A DNA stretch of 64,000 nt, taken from assembly GCA_014843695.1 (NCBI GenBank), contig CM026387.1, positions 72,079,749-72,143,748 on the forward strand, written 5' to 3'. The notes under the pieces were generated by a model. It did no database searches, was not told the origin of the DNA, and was given only the letters and a program-made list of their open reading frames with translations. The translations under genes were made by a program, and so were the position numbers. Shown here piece by piece: positions 23,530 to 32,439 of the stretch (positions are counted from its first letter, which is position 1; every line of letters begins with the position of its first letter). Origin of the DNA: Archivesica marissinica. Lineage: Eukaryota; Mollusca; Bivalvia; Venerida; Vesicomyidae.

Positions 23530-24093
23530 TTATGTGTCTTTTATTTTTTTTTGAATGGCACTAACTGCTTGCACCCTTCCTTCTTCAATCAACTTTTTTC
23601 TTTCTACCTCACTCATTCCTGTCTGTTTTAAGCACGCCTTATCTTTGAGATCATTATATCTCTCTAGTTCATCCAGAACCATCGTAAATTCTTGTTCTGA
23701 TATTTGCCCATCATTCAATGCCTTTGAAATCAAATCCTTCACGCTGTTTAACTTGCTCTCTGCAATCACCTTAATTTCATAATGCTTCTCAGCTTTTGAA
23801 TGCAGTCGTCTTCTAATAAACTTGACACACACCCCTGCTATACCACAAACCATTGCAGCTATTTCCAGAGGCAACATTAATGGTATCACCAAGCCAATGC
23901 CACCCATAATCACACTCCCAGAAATGAGAGTTGTATCAACTCCATCTGTAATATTTATACTCCGTTTATATTTCTTATACAATGACTGCCTAATGTCCCG
24001 TTCTTTAATTAGCGTCTGCTCTATCTCTGATATTTTCTGTAATCTATACCCATCTGGTAATTCCGGATACAGAGGTGCTGTTGGTTGCTTCAT
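23530..24093 (-). CDS. Polinton-element protein with hydrophobic hairpin, unknown function
   Basis: 187 codons. The N-terminal 50 residues are charged, with a helical segment (LQKISEIEQTLIKERDIRQS). Residues about 56-92 form a long Gly-rich hydrophobic region able to span a membrane twice, and a charged helical C-terminus of about 90 residues follows. It is the leftmost visible gene and starts 25 bp upstream of the end of the next minus-strand gene. I recognise the overall layout as a recurrent protein of such elements in cnidarians and molluscs, but no function is known to me. A membrane-associated virion or morphogenesis role is only a guess. Confidence 0.75.
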   Translation of the reverse strand: MKQPTAPLYPELPDGYRLQKISEIEQTLIKERDIRQSLYKKYKRSINITDGVDTTLISGSVIMGGIGLVIPLMLPLEIAAMVCGIAGVCVKFIRRRLHSKAEKHYEIKVIAESKLNSVKDLISKALNDGQISEQEFTMVLDELERYNDLKDKACLKQTGMSEVERKKLIEEGRVQAVSAIQKKIKDT

Positions 24094-24118
24094 GTTTTAC
24101 AATAAAAACATTAAAAAA

Positions 24119-24517
24119 TTAAAACAATTCAATCAACAAAGCTACAACACTAGCAGTGGTCTCCTTAGAGCTAGCCGTCGACATGAAGTTAATAACCGAT
24201 CCAGCCTCAACATAGTAAGGTCTATAAAAATGTTTAAAAACAGATTGATCACTCTTAGGTATAGAAACGCCATAAGATGTATCAACACCGTTAACGGAAA
24301 TGTTAACAGCTGCACTACACGAACTAACCTGTGGTGCCGTTAGTGAGATCATAGTAATATTACCAGATCTCATCATCGTATATCCTGAATTCTTATCTGT
24401 TGCTCCGTTCCCAAAAGACCATTCAAATTTTCCCTTTGTTAAAAACCCAGATTCTTCTGCCCAAACAGTTATTACAACAGGTTTCGACGTAGGTACAGAT
24501 GGACCAAATATACTCAT
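24119..24517 (-). CDS. Small beta-rich protein, candidate surface/fibre protein
   Basis: 132 codons from ATG at 24517, a start that sits 19 bp past the stop of the penton candidate. The open frame extends upstream but would overlap that gene, so the downstream ATG is preferred. It has a GKFEWSFGNGATDKNSGY segment near residue 30, alternating Ser/Thr/Val strands and no charged helices. Position directly after the minor capsid candidate and the all-beta character make a spike or fibre head plausible, by inference only. It is not a known toxin or enzyme. Confidence 0.7.
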   Translation of the reverse strand: MSIFGPSVPTSKPVVITVWAEESGFLTKGKFEWSFGNGATDKNSGYTMMRSGNITMISLTAPQVSSCSAAVNISVNGVDTSYGVSIPKSDQSVFKHFYRPYYVEAGSVINFMSTASSKETTASVVALLIELF

Positions 24518-24536
24518 TTTTTTTATGTACGGCAAA

Positions 24537-25193
24537 TTAAATAAATTCCAGCACAACAGAAATCGGCAACCCGTGGTTGTCAAGGGTATTGTTATTCTGA
24601 TCTGTAACTCTAACTTCCAATTCAGAAATAGTACCATCAGCAAGACGTCTGAACTGTGGATTCTGATAACATATGTTAACAATATGCCCAAATAACTTAT
24701 CCTCTATCGGAACAACTGCAATCAGATCACTTGGGACTCCGTCATAAAAGTTATTTTCTGTGTTTACCTGATTCAAATGAACATGCAAGGCACGTAGTGG
24801 AGCAAAGTCTATTGACTTGTCACCAATATGTGTCCCAGAACTATAACTCTTATCTGTAAAGCCTAGCATTGTTTTCAATCCATCAGATATCTGTACCTTG
24901 TAATTATGAGGGATAGTCATTGTTATTACACCGTTTGACCTGTTATAATATAATTTCACACCTGTATGAATTAGAATAGATTTTAATTCATCAAATCCAT
25001 ACAACCCTGGTTGGATTGTAAATTCAACAGGAGACTTGTCGCCGATCTTCCAACGCACATACTCATGTGTAATGTTGTACCACCCGACAATATATGTAAT
25101 AGAGCGTAGACCAACTTTAATGTCAGATTTACTATTATCTATGTACTGCTGAAGTGGTACTATTTTATTAGTGTTTGAAATTATATGTTGCAT
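24537..25193 (-). CDS. Candidate minor capsid (penton-like) protein
   Basis: 218 codons, intact. Strand-rich sequence includes WYNITHEYVRWKIGDKSPV, IQPGLYGFDELKSILIHTGV and LGFTDKSYSSGTHIGD. A segment like PGxYxxxELxxxL followed by a short LGF motif and a C-terminal ELEVRVTDQNNNTLDNHG is the pattern I associate with Polinton minor capsid proteins of single jelly-roll fold. The start lies 10 bp from the divergent gene at 25204, so the two must share a very short promoter region. In virions this protein would occupy capsid vertices. Confidence 0.6.
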   Translation of the reverse strand: MQHIISNTNKIVPLQQYIDNSKSDIKVGLRSITYIVGWYNITHEYVRWKIGDKSPVEFTIQPGLYGFDELKSILIHTGVKLYYNRSNGVITMTIPHNYKVQISDGLKTMLGFTDKSYSSGTHIGDKSIDFAPLRALHVHLNQVNTENNFYDGVPSDLIAVVPIEDKLFGHIVNICYQNPQFRRLADGTISELEVRVTDQNNNTLDNHGLPISVVLEFI

Positions 25194-25203
25194 TTTAAAA
25201 ACT

Positions 25204-26509
25204 ATGGTAAAAAAAGAATTTAAATATAATCCGACTGCCGGCTATCCTCATTCAAGTGTCTATAACAACAAACATATAGACATTATAAACCAGGAAATAG
25301 CTGTCACATCTGATGTCAAACAATTCAAGATTGTTTTCATTGATATATTTGAAAAATACGTGATGCCTTTTGTCAATCAACCTGCCGTTGTATCACGGTG
25401 GGACACAGATTTCATGGACTTCTGGCAAAATCAGCTTAACTTTGCAATATGGTGTGCTACAACAGGCTGTGGTGTAGATTATGAAAATCATCTACAAGAA
25501 AACGGTCTACTAGGATCATTCTTCAAGTTCCACGTTTACTACCAAACAAGAAGAATATTATTTGAGATGGCAGCAGCGCTTCCACAACACAAAACATGGA
25601 ATGCATTCAAAAACTCATACAACAGACAAGCGTATGAAAGAATATGTGGTGAATTCAATGTAGACAAAAATGCTGACTGGCGTATACCGGGTAAGAATCA
25701 TGGATTTGGAAGACCATATGAGAAGTGGCCTGGTGGTAATCGTGTAGCGAATAGGGGTAATACCATCTAATTACATGTTTGGAAGTTCCTCCACCGAAGG
25801 TAGGTGGGATATTCTGTGGATAAAACAATACCCTGGTGATGTTCACCAATCGTGGTCTACTCTTATTCTAGATAAAGCCGATGGCTTCACAAAAGCAGGA
25901 GTTGAACGAATAAATATCAGAACTTATTGTTGGGCTATTCTTGGTGCGCAATCTCAAACAAGAACGAATATCATTGGTACTGGAACTGCTTTTGATGCTC
26001 AAAAACAGTTTCTTGCAAATGTGGAAGATGCTATTAACAGTCCAGTAGACTTACCAAGTCAAATATCTAGATATGAAAACGTGTTAAAATATGCAAGTAG
26101 TAAAGTAGACTTTGTATTTGGTACAGGTCTGTACATGTCACCAAGTAACATGGAACTTGAGATAGCTGTCAACATCAAAGGATACAACAACAATATAATC
26201 ATCGCAACACCACAACAAGCAATAGGTCTTAACAATGATGTCAATCTGGAACCTGTGCCTCCTAAAATCATTCATAAAGTGATAGGAACCCCTACTGTAC
26301 CTCCTAAAATCATTCATAAAGTGATAGGAACCCCTACTGCTCTACCTCCTAAAATCACTGCTCTACCTCCTGCAGATAAAACCTTGCCGATGAATAAACC
26401 TGTAGATAAGGTTGTATCATCACATGAATTAACGCATAGCGAAAAAAAGACAGCCATCATCTTTGGTTCAATGATGATTGGTATAATAGCATTTGTTGCA
26501 TTCACTTAA
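25204..26509 (+). pseudogene. Large Polinton-element protein, broken near 25760
   Basis: Two consecutive frames appear to be halves of one gene. The first (25204-25770, ATG chosen over an upstream GTG) has WQNQLNFAIWCATTGCGV, FHVYYQTRRILFEMAAALP and RICGEFNVDKNADWR. The second (open from just upstream of 25775 to 26509) has GVERINIRTYCWAILGAQSQ, GTGTAFDAQKQFLANVEDAI and ends in a Pro-rich repeat (two PPKIIHKVIGTPT units) plus a C-terminal membrane anchor of about 20 residues. I know these two segments as one protein in related elements of other invertebrates, hence the frame-break reading; function unknown. The tail anchor suggests insertion in a membrane. The break lies somewhere in 25700-25775. 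Confidence 0.65.
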
Positions 26510-27792
26510 CATACTTCGCTGCTGTTGCATACAAAAGTCCTGCAACAACAACAATCAATCCCCATGTATTACTAGCAAACCAATTAACTACTTTACCTGT
26601 AGCTGAAAGCAACCATGACACAATACTCCCAATAACACCTGGTAATGCCAAAGCAGCTTTACCTGCTAAAGATGCAAGTAGCTTGCCTAAGTTATTGAGT
26701 TGTTTTTTAATCCAACTTTTGCTACCACCACTAGCACCACCACTGCTAACAGCGACCGTAGGTGTGAATGCTTCAACCAATACACCAATCAACAACCCAA
26801 ATGCAGTCAAAATACTAGCAATGGTAATACCCTGCTCTCTAAACAAAGTTCTTAACTTCTCGCCTATAGTCGTATCACCATCGAGAACACGCGTGATGGT
26901 TTCACGTATTCTATTAATCTGACCTCTCAATGCTTCTTTATTTGCAGATGCAGCTTTTAATCTTGCTTCTCTTTCACTATGCAAATCTCTCAAATATGAA
27001 CTCATTTTTTTCTGTATTTCATCATCTTGCGCTCCCACAGCTATATCCCCATTTTGTTGCTTAATAGATTTATCTATCTCAGTCAGTTTTGCAAGATTAT
27101 TCGTAAGCTCTCCTCTGGTGCGTTGTAGTGCTTTATCAAGACCTTGTAGCTCTCTTAGATTCAATCCATCAGTTTGTGTTTCTGAATTAGTCTTCTCAAA
27201 CATTGTTTCCATAATGCTTTCAACAGAATTTGCAGATTTGATTGTATCCCCGATTTCACCTGTTTCTGTAAACTCTTTAAGTGGTATTTCTTCAGCTGCT
27301 GTGTCAACTCTCGCTTTTTCTCGTATTAGGTACCTCAGCGCTTCCCTGCCTTCATTAATTCTAGTTGCAGGTGATTGATAATCAGCTACACCCAAATTAT
27401 TCCTAACAAATTTAACGCCAATTTTTTTTTTGAAGAGTGTCAAGTGAATAAAATTGCATTATAGCATCAGGTTTGCTAGTCTTGTAAAATGATAGTAGGT
27501 ATTCTTTCTTATCAACATCAATACCAAACAGGGGTCTGCCATATTTATCGTGTGCTGCATATAATTCAAGCTCATCCATATTAACCCTAATTGTTTCTTG
27601 GTTTCTCACATAAAATCGTCTCATCATCTTTTCAAGCAAAGCACTTGTTTCTCTATCCCTATCAATGCCTGTGAAATTACCTAATGCTTTATATTGACTA
27701 GTCAATGCTCTTTGGTCAACATCATTAAATATTGTTTCTTCTTCATCATGATCATAAGCAGCGTTATGAAAGTCCATTCCTCCTTCAGCCAT
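26502..27792 (-). pseudogene. Coiled-coil, membrane-active-type protein, broken at an A-run
   Basis: The 5' frame starts at ATG 27792 and stops at 27412; the next frame opens before 27443 with no ATG and runs to 26502. They cross at an adenine run (plus-strand T's at about 27422-27431), so a one-base indel would explain both ends. The 5' part has HDKYGRPLFGIDVDKKEYL. The 3' part has a long coiled coil (about residues 95-190 of the second frame: LRELQGLDKALQRTRGELTN), then LRTLFREQGITIASILTAFG and a hydrophobic C-terminus (ALPGVIGSIVSWLLSATGKV and a final helix). Amphipathic plus membrane helices suggest a capsid-interior or membrane-lytic role, by analogy only. Programmed frameshifting is an alternative. 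Confidence 0.65.
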
Positions 27793-27833
27793 TTATTTAT
27801 TTAATAAAATAAAAATCCTCCTCTTAAAAAATA

Positions 27834-29102
27834 ATGTTATCAGCATACGGATACAAACTCGACCCTTATCGGAAACGTAGAGAGCCACGTGGTGTTAAAG
27901 GAATTCGTCAATCAATAGTTATAACCAACAACCCTAGTACTATTGATCAGAATCAACAGCTTCTAGTACGATTTCCCAATCTCAGCAACACAGATGTCAT
28001 TGTACCAAGGTCTGCAAGATTGGCCTTTGAACTGAGTATTGTTAGTAAAGATGTTAATGCAACACTGTTTCAAAACGTTGGGAGAACAATAGTGAAGAAG
28101 ACAACGATAAAGATAAGTGGTAATGAAGTCATGTCAATCGATGATAGTGACATGTTTCACTGTTATACAGATTTGTGGAAATCTCCTTCTGAAAGAATAA
28201 ACATGGCTTACCAAGGTGTTGGCGAACCAAACATGATTAAACATAGAGTCGGTGCTGCAGATGCTACATCTGATGATGGAGATGAAGCTGTTGCATTGGC
28301 ATATGGTAATCGATTCTTCATTCCGCTAGATTTTGAATTACTAGAAACAGATATGCCATTTTACCAAGCAGGTCTGGGTGATAGGCTTGAATATGAATTG
28401 ACATTCAATGACTATGGTAAAGTGATAAAATCTACTGATAAAGATTCAAAATATGTAATAAGTAATATATGCCTTGAAATAGATACAGTCTCCAATGAAA
28501 CACTGGCACGACAAATAAATGATAATTATAGCGACCACACTACGATATTATACGACAGAATACTGAGACATAGAAAAATCATTAAAGACAAATCTGACAC
28601 TTTATGGAATATAAACGTTAATGTACCAGCCCGTAGTATGAAAGGTATTCTAATGGTGTTTGAAGATCCAGACAGAGAAAGCAGTGAACAGTACTATAAT
28701 CCTGGAATAGAAAAAGTGGAGCTCACAATAGAAGGTGTGCCTAACCAGCTTTATAGTCAAGGTATGCGTGCTTATCAACAATGGGATGAAATAAACAAGT
28801 TCTTTGCTTTAACATCTAAACGGAATAAAGAAACAGATAAAATACTGCACGACATTACACTAAGTAACGTTGATGTGGAAAAATATCTATCATCCAACTA
28901 TGCATTGTGGTTAGATCTACGATCCACGGATGATAACTCCCTTCACGGAACCGGAAGAATGGTAAAAAATGCCAGTGAAGGAATAACTATCCAAATCAGT
29001 AAGAAAGCAAATACTGCAGATCCAATAAATGTTTATCTCTATATAATACAAGATGCTCAAATGAACTTCCAAGATGGACGATTCAAAGAAGCTATCTATT
29101 AA
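27834..29102 (+). CDS. Candidate major capsid protein (double jelly-roll)
   Basis: 422 codons, intact, from ATG 27834, in a 41-bp divergent gap with the gene at 27792. It is strand-rich throughout, with VGRTIVKKTTIKISGNEVMS, DSDMFHCYTDLWKSPSER and GNRFFIPLDFELLETDMPFY, later QGMRAYQQWDEINKFFALTS. Its length, its place directly before the packaging ATPase and its beta-rich character fit the hexon-type capsid protein of Polintons and adintoviruses. I base the fold on family context rather than on a decisive motif. The stop overlaps the ATPase start by 29 bp. Confidence 0.65.
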   Translation: MLSAYGYKLDPYRKRREPRGVKGIRQSIVITNNPSTIDQNQQLLVRFPNLSNTDVIVPRSARLAFELSIVSKDVNATLFQNVGRTIVKKTTIKISGNEVMSIDDSDMFHCYTDLWKSPSERINMAYQGVGEPNMIKHRVGAADATSDDGDEAVALAYGNRFFIPLDFELLETDMPFYQAGLGDRLEYELTFNDYGKVIKSTDKDSKYVISNICLEIDTVSNETLARQINDNYSDHTTILYDRILRHRKIIKDKSDTLWNINVNVPARSMKGILMVFEDPDRESSEQYYNPGIEKVELTIEGVPNQLYSQGMRAYQQWDEINKFFALTSKRNKETDKILHDITLSNVDVEKYLSSNYALWLDLRSTDDNSLHGTGRMVKNASEGITIQISKKANTADPINVYLYIIQDAQMNFQDGRFKEAIY

Positions 29103-29756
29103 TTACCCAACAAAGAAGCTATCTATTAATTACCCAAAATACCCACACTGTGCTGTGATATGTGGTCAGACAGGATGTGGTAAGACAGAGTATGTACTTG
29201 ATTTATTAGAAGATGAATATCAAGGTGTATTTAGAAATATAATTATATTATGCCCAACCATAGCATGGAATAAAGCATACAAAACAGACCATGGATTGGT
29301 GATGTGAAACATCCAAGAGATAAAAAAATAAAGATCGTTAACCCTGTTTCCTCTGATGGAACTGAAAAGCTACAGGAGCTATTGAGGACCTTTTTTAATC
29401 AATATGCAGCTACACCTACCCTCTACATTATTGATGATTGCTCTGCAACGAAGGAGCTTACAAAAAAACGAGACATGCTATCTGAACTTGCCTTCTCAGG
29501 TAGACACGCAGAACAGTCTGTCTGGGTATTAACACAAAGATATAATTCTGTGTTAAAAGATTTGAGAGACCAAACAAAGTGGCTTTGTATGTTTTATATG
29601 AAAGACAGAGAAAGTTATGAGATGTGTTTACGTGAAAACGATGTTATTCCGTGTGATGAAAGAAGTGTGATAAGGAAAAATCTAGCAAAGACAAAACATG
29701 CAAAATTAATACTAAGAACAGACCAGCCCACTGGGTATTGGTTGAGTAATGCTTGA
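29074..29756 (+). pseudogene. Genome-packaging ATPase (A32/FtsK-HerA type), frame-broken
   Basis: The first frame (29074-29307) carries the Walker A motif GQTGCGKT. The second (to 29756) carries Walker B as LYIIDDCS, a probable sensor segment WVLTQRYNSVL and a QT-rich tail. The two are offset by one base near 29290; the second frame is open from just after 29289 and needs no start of its own. The family pumps DNA into capsids. The first 20 residues include a duplicated KKLSINYP caused by a 27-bp direct repeat at 29084-29110 and 29111-29137. Length (about 225 residues) is normal for the family. The break could be decay or an assembly base loss. Confidence 0.82.
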
Positions 29757-29990
29757 GCAATGCTGAGTAATGCTTGAGCAATGCTGAGTAATGCTTGAGC
29801 AATGCTGAGCAATGCTTGAGCAATACTGAGTAAATCATATGATGCTCATCAAGGATTTCAGTAATGTTGAGCAATGCTTGAGCAATGCTTGAGCAATACA
29901 ACAACATTACTGAAATCCCTGATGAGAATCATGTTTATATTTGAGTAATGCTTGAGCAATGCTTGAGTAAATTATATTTCTTCTACTAAA
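29757..29990. repeat. TGAGCAATGCT repeats with 31-bp hairpin
   Basis: About a dozen copies of TGAG(C/T)AATGCT occur in two sets. Between them sits an inverted repeat with arms 29839-29869 and 29902-29932: 31 bp, two mismatches and a 32-nt loop made of the same repeats. It fills the largest intergenic space inside the element, between the ATPase and the next gene. A transcription end, a structured 3' UTR or a small insertion are possible. Confidence 0.88.
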
Positions 29991-29991
29991 A

Positions 29992-30546
29992 ATGCTACTT
30001 GATTTATTAAGCGCAACAGCAGCTGTTGTTAATATTACTTTTGGATGTGTGTTTGTGGTGTATTTCTTGAAAATAAAAAACAATATACAAAGAATAAAAA
30101 TGGAAGTTGAAGAACTGTTGCAAAACGATGATGTAAAAAAAGAACGATTATCTGCTATCATTGCAGGTGGGATCAGTATTGGAGGACAGCAATATCAATT
30201 AACAGATTTGGATAATATGACTACAGAGAAGATAAATCAGTTGTACTGTAGATATGAAGCACGTCTTGGTGCAAGTATGACTAAGACATTAGGCAACTCA
30301 TTTATTAATCTTTATGTCATGGGGGTATCTAAGTATTTTAATGTGATAGATCCACCAAAACTAATCAATGATTTAGAGGAGGATCCATTTGTGAATCATG
30401 CTTTGACAAGTGCATGTTGTGAGTTGTATTATAAATATGGTATGTATTTAGCTCCCTTCACTACAATGTTAACAACAGTTAGGCATATTGATTTAAAAAA
30501 AAATATAGATACCAACAAAAATGGAGGAGACGACGAAACCAGTTAA
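29992..30546 (+). CDS. Membrane-anchored Polinton-element protein, unknown function
   Basis: 184 codons, intact. Residues about 7-26 form an N-terminal membrane segment, followed by a charged helix. The conserved-looking core is LYCRYEARLGASMTKTLGNS and LTSACCELYYKYGMYLAPFT near the C-terminus. I recognise this core as recurrent in the same class of element in other invertebrates, with no known role. The next gene starts 26 bp before its stop. Confidence 0.75.
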   Translation: MLLDLLSATAAVVNITFGCVFVVYFLKIKNNIQRIKMEVEELLQNDDVKKERLSAIIAGGISIGGQQYQLTDLDNMTTEKINQLYCRYEARLGASMTKTLGNSFINLYVMGVSKYFNVIDPPKLINDLEEDPFVNHALTSACCELYYKYGMYLAPFTTMLTTVRHIDLKKNIDTNKNGGDDETS

Positions 30547-30847
30547 AAACCCAAAACGTGTAGCAGCAGGTATAAAAGCAGCTGCAACAAGGAAACTCCT
30601 TATGCAAGTTACATCTGATGATGAAGTTACATCTGATGTTACATCTGATGATCAAGTTACATCTGATGATGATAAACATGTTGATATCCATACCATCACC
30701 AATCTATTAACACAACACAAAATCATAATTGGTAGTGCTGCTTTAGCTGTTATTGCAACCATATTTATGTGGAGAACCAAACCAAATGCTAAACCTGATG
30801 ATGAACAGCCTACCTCCTATAGAATAGATCCTTTTGAATTTAATTAA
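30521..30847 (+). CDS. Small single-pass membrane protein with VTSDD repeats
   Basis: 108 codons. A basic N-terminus (PVKNPKRVAAGIKAAATRK) is followed by an acidic stretch made of four VTSD(D) repeats at residues about 30-51, then one membrane helix (IIIGSAALAVIATIFMW). It overlaps the upstream gene, as expected in a co-transcribed set. Function unknown. The basic-acidic-membrane layout is unusual and might tether DNA or a charged partner, which is speculation. Confidence 0.65.
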   Translation: MEETTKPVKNPKRVAAGIKAAATRKLLMQVTSDDEVTSDVTSDDQVTSDDDKHVDIHTITNLLTQHKIIIGSAALAVIATIFMWRTKPNAKPDDEQPTSYRIDPFEFN

Positions 30848-30877
30848 AATCTATTTTTTTTTAATTCATAAACAAAA

Positions 30878-31111
30878 ATGACGACCATCGATAGCAAACA
30901 TATAGTTAACATGGCGTATCATGCAGGTGTTGAATCTATTCTTACAATAGGTTATTCACAGCTTACAAAGAAAATACTTAAAATGCAAACTCCTAAAGTA
31001 GATTTTAATATGGGTGATATAGGGTTGCTGACAGTTGATATTCTATTGGCAATGTATACACGTGATATACTCGTTAAGCAAGGTATCATTCCTGCTGATA
31101 TTATGAAGTAA
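30878..31111 (+). CDS. Small hydrophobic protein, unknown function
   Basis: 77 codons with ATG after an A-rich leader (ATAAACAAAAATG). It contains VESILTIGYSQLTKKILK and a weakly hydrophobic LLTVDILLAMYTRDILVKQG. It is coding by position: same strand, 30-bp spacing to the gene before and 20 bp to the gene after. No family is recognised. Confidence 0.6.
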   Translation: MTTIDSKHIVNMAYHAGVESILTIGYSQLTKKILKMQTPKVDFNMGDIGLLTVDILLAMYTRDILVKQGIIPADIMK

Positions 31112-31131
31112 TTTTTTTCCCCCTAAAACAA

Positions 31132-31536
31132 ATGGCAACAATAGCAATCATGGTAGGTGGTGCATTAGTGAATGCATTGGCGTTCAGTGGTTCGAATTAT
31201 TTATTCTCACACATGTCTGGTGACGACAGAAAACGGCATGATAAAGCTATTGAAGATCTTCAAGCTGCACAAGCTGCGTGGAGTAAAAAAAGAGCTGAAC
31301 GGTTAGATTATTTGAATTCAAGGATGACTAAGGAATTGCATGCAAAACAAACTTTTGATGATGTTGATGAGGCTATGAGTCAGTATTATTCATTGACTGG
31401 AAAGAGACTTGCATCATTACCTGAACCTACACTTAATGATTTTTACACACCATCACCGGAGCAGAAGAATAGAGAGTTGTTATTTGTGGGTTTAGGTATG
31501 GTAGCTACTGGTGTTCTGGCATATAAAATGTTATAA
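31132..31536 (+). CDS. Two-helix membrane protein, unknown function
   Basis: 134 codons. An N-terminal hydrophobic segment (MATIAIMVGGALVNALAFSG), a central charged helix (RHDKAIEDLQAAQAAWSKKR) and a C-terminal hydrophobic helix (LLFVGLGMVATGVLAYKML). The pattern recurs in related elements as far as I recall. It lies 15 bp before the integrase in the same direction. Confidence 0.7.
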   Translation: MATIAIMVGGALVNALAFSGSNYLFSHMSGDDRKRHDKAIEDLQAAQAAWSKKRAERLDYLNSRMTKELHAKQTFDDVDEAMSQYYSLTGKRLASLPEPTLNDFYTPSPEQKNRELLFVGLGMVATGVLAYKML

Positions 31537-31551
31537 TCACAATAAAAAAAA

Positions 31552-32439
31552 ATGGAAAAGATATATTACAGTCCAAAGGGATTCTGGAGAGGTGTGTCTG
31601 CAGTTAAAAAAATAGCAAAAGAAGCAAAGGTCAGTGATAAACAAGCATTGGAGTTTTTAAAGAAGCAAGCAGTATGGCAGATATACTTACCTGCACCAAA
31701 GAAAATAGTTAGACCAAGGTTTGAAGTTTATGGTAAGAATGAAGTGCATCAAGCTGATTTATTATTTTTACCACATGATGGACGCAAGAAATATGCTTTA
31801 ACTGTTGTTGATATTGCAAGTAGGTATAAAGAAGCAGAACCGGTAACTTCCAAGGACAGCAAAGAAGTTGCACAGGCATTTGATAAAATATATAAGAGAA
31901 AACTAGCATATCCGAAACTATTACAAGTAGATCCTGGGAGGGAGTTTATGGGTGCAGTATCACAGTTGATGGAGAAGCACAAAGTTAAGATAAGAAGAGG
32001 AAGAACAGACATTCACAGAGACCAAGCTATCGTGGAGAGATTCAATAGGACACTGGCTGAAAGACTGTTCGGATATCAGTATGCTAAGGAAATGGAAAAT
32101 CCAAGCAAACGTAATAGAGAATGGGTAAAGAGATTACCTAGTGTAATTGCAGTACTAAATTCAGAGACGAAAAAACCCCCACCTGTTATAACAAGAACTG
32201 TTGACACAGCTATTTGTCCAAATGCCAGTGTGAGATATTTATATCAACCAGGGGAACAAGAAGGTGGTAAACGCAGAGCTACAGATCCAGTATGGAGTGT
32301 TGATATTCACAAGATTAATTATCATATTATAACGCAAGGCATCAGAGTTTATTATTTGAAATCACCAGTTCCACAGAGAGGGTTTGTTAAAAAAGAGTTA
32401 CTTATTGTTCCTGCTGATACCCTAACGCGTATGTTGTGA
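31552..32439 (+). CDS. INT: Retroviral-type integrase (rve)
   Basis: 295 codons, intact. It would join the element's DNA to host DNA with a short target duplication. A helical N-terminal region (FWRGVSAVKKIAKEAKVSDK) replaces the classic HHCC finger. The catalytic triad is visible as HQADLLFL, LQVDPGREF and IVERFNRTL; 34 residues lie between the second Asp and the Glu, close to the DD35E pattern. A C-terminal basic region (GEQEGGKRRATDPVWS) and a beta-rich end follow. Its last 38 bp overlap the end of the convergent polymerase gene. This type of integrase is diagnostic for Polintons/Mavericks and adintoviruses when found with family B polymerase. Confidence 0.93.
   Translation: MEKIYYSPKGFWRGVSAVKKIAKEAKVSDKQALEFLKKQAVWQIYLPAPKKIVRPRFEVYGKNEVHQADLLFLPHDGRKKYALTVVDIASRYKEAEPVTSKDSKEVAQAFDKIYKRKLAYPKLLQVDPGREFMGAVSQLMEKHKVKIRRGRTDIHRDQAIVERFNRTLAERLFGYQYAKEMENPSKRNREWVKRLPSVIAVLNSETKKPPPVITRTVDTAICPNASVRYLYQPGEQEGGKRRATDPVWSVDIHKINYHIITQGIRVYYLKSPVPQRGFVKKELLIVPADTLTRML

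Noticed and set aside
23555..24695. Plus-strand frames opposite the minus-strand Polinton genes
   Set aside because: Shadows of intact minus-strand genes; no starts or spacing consistent with the compact gene order.
29304..29756. Independent gene starting at GTG 29304
   Set aside because: It begins in the middle of the ATPase fold, lacks Walker A and is open upstream of that GTG, so it is the second half of a frame-broken gene.
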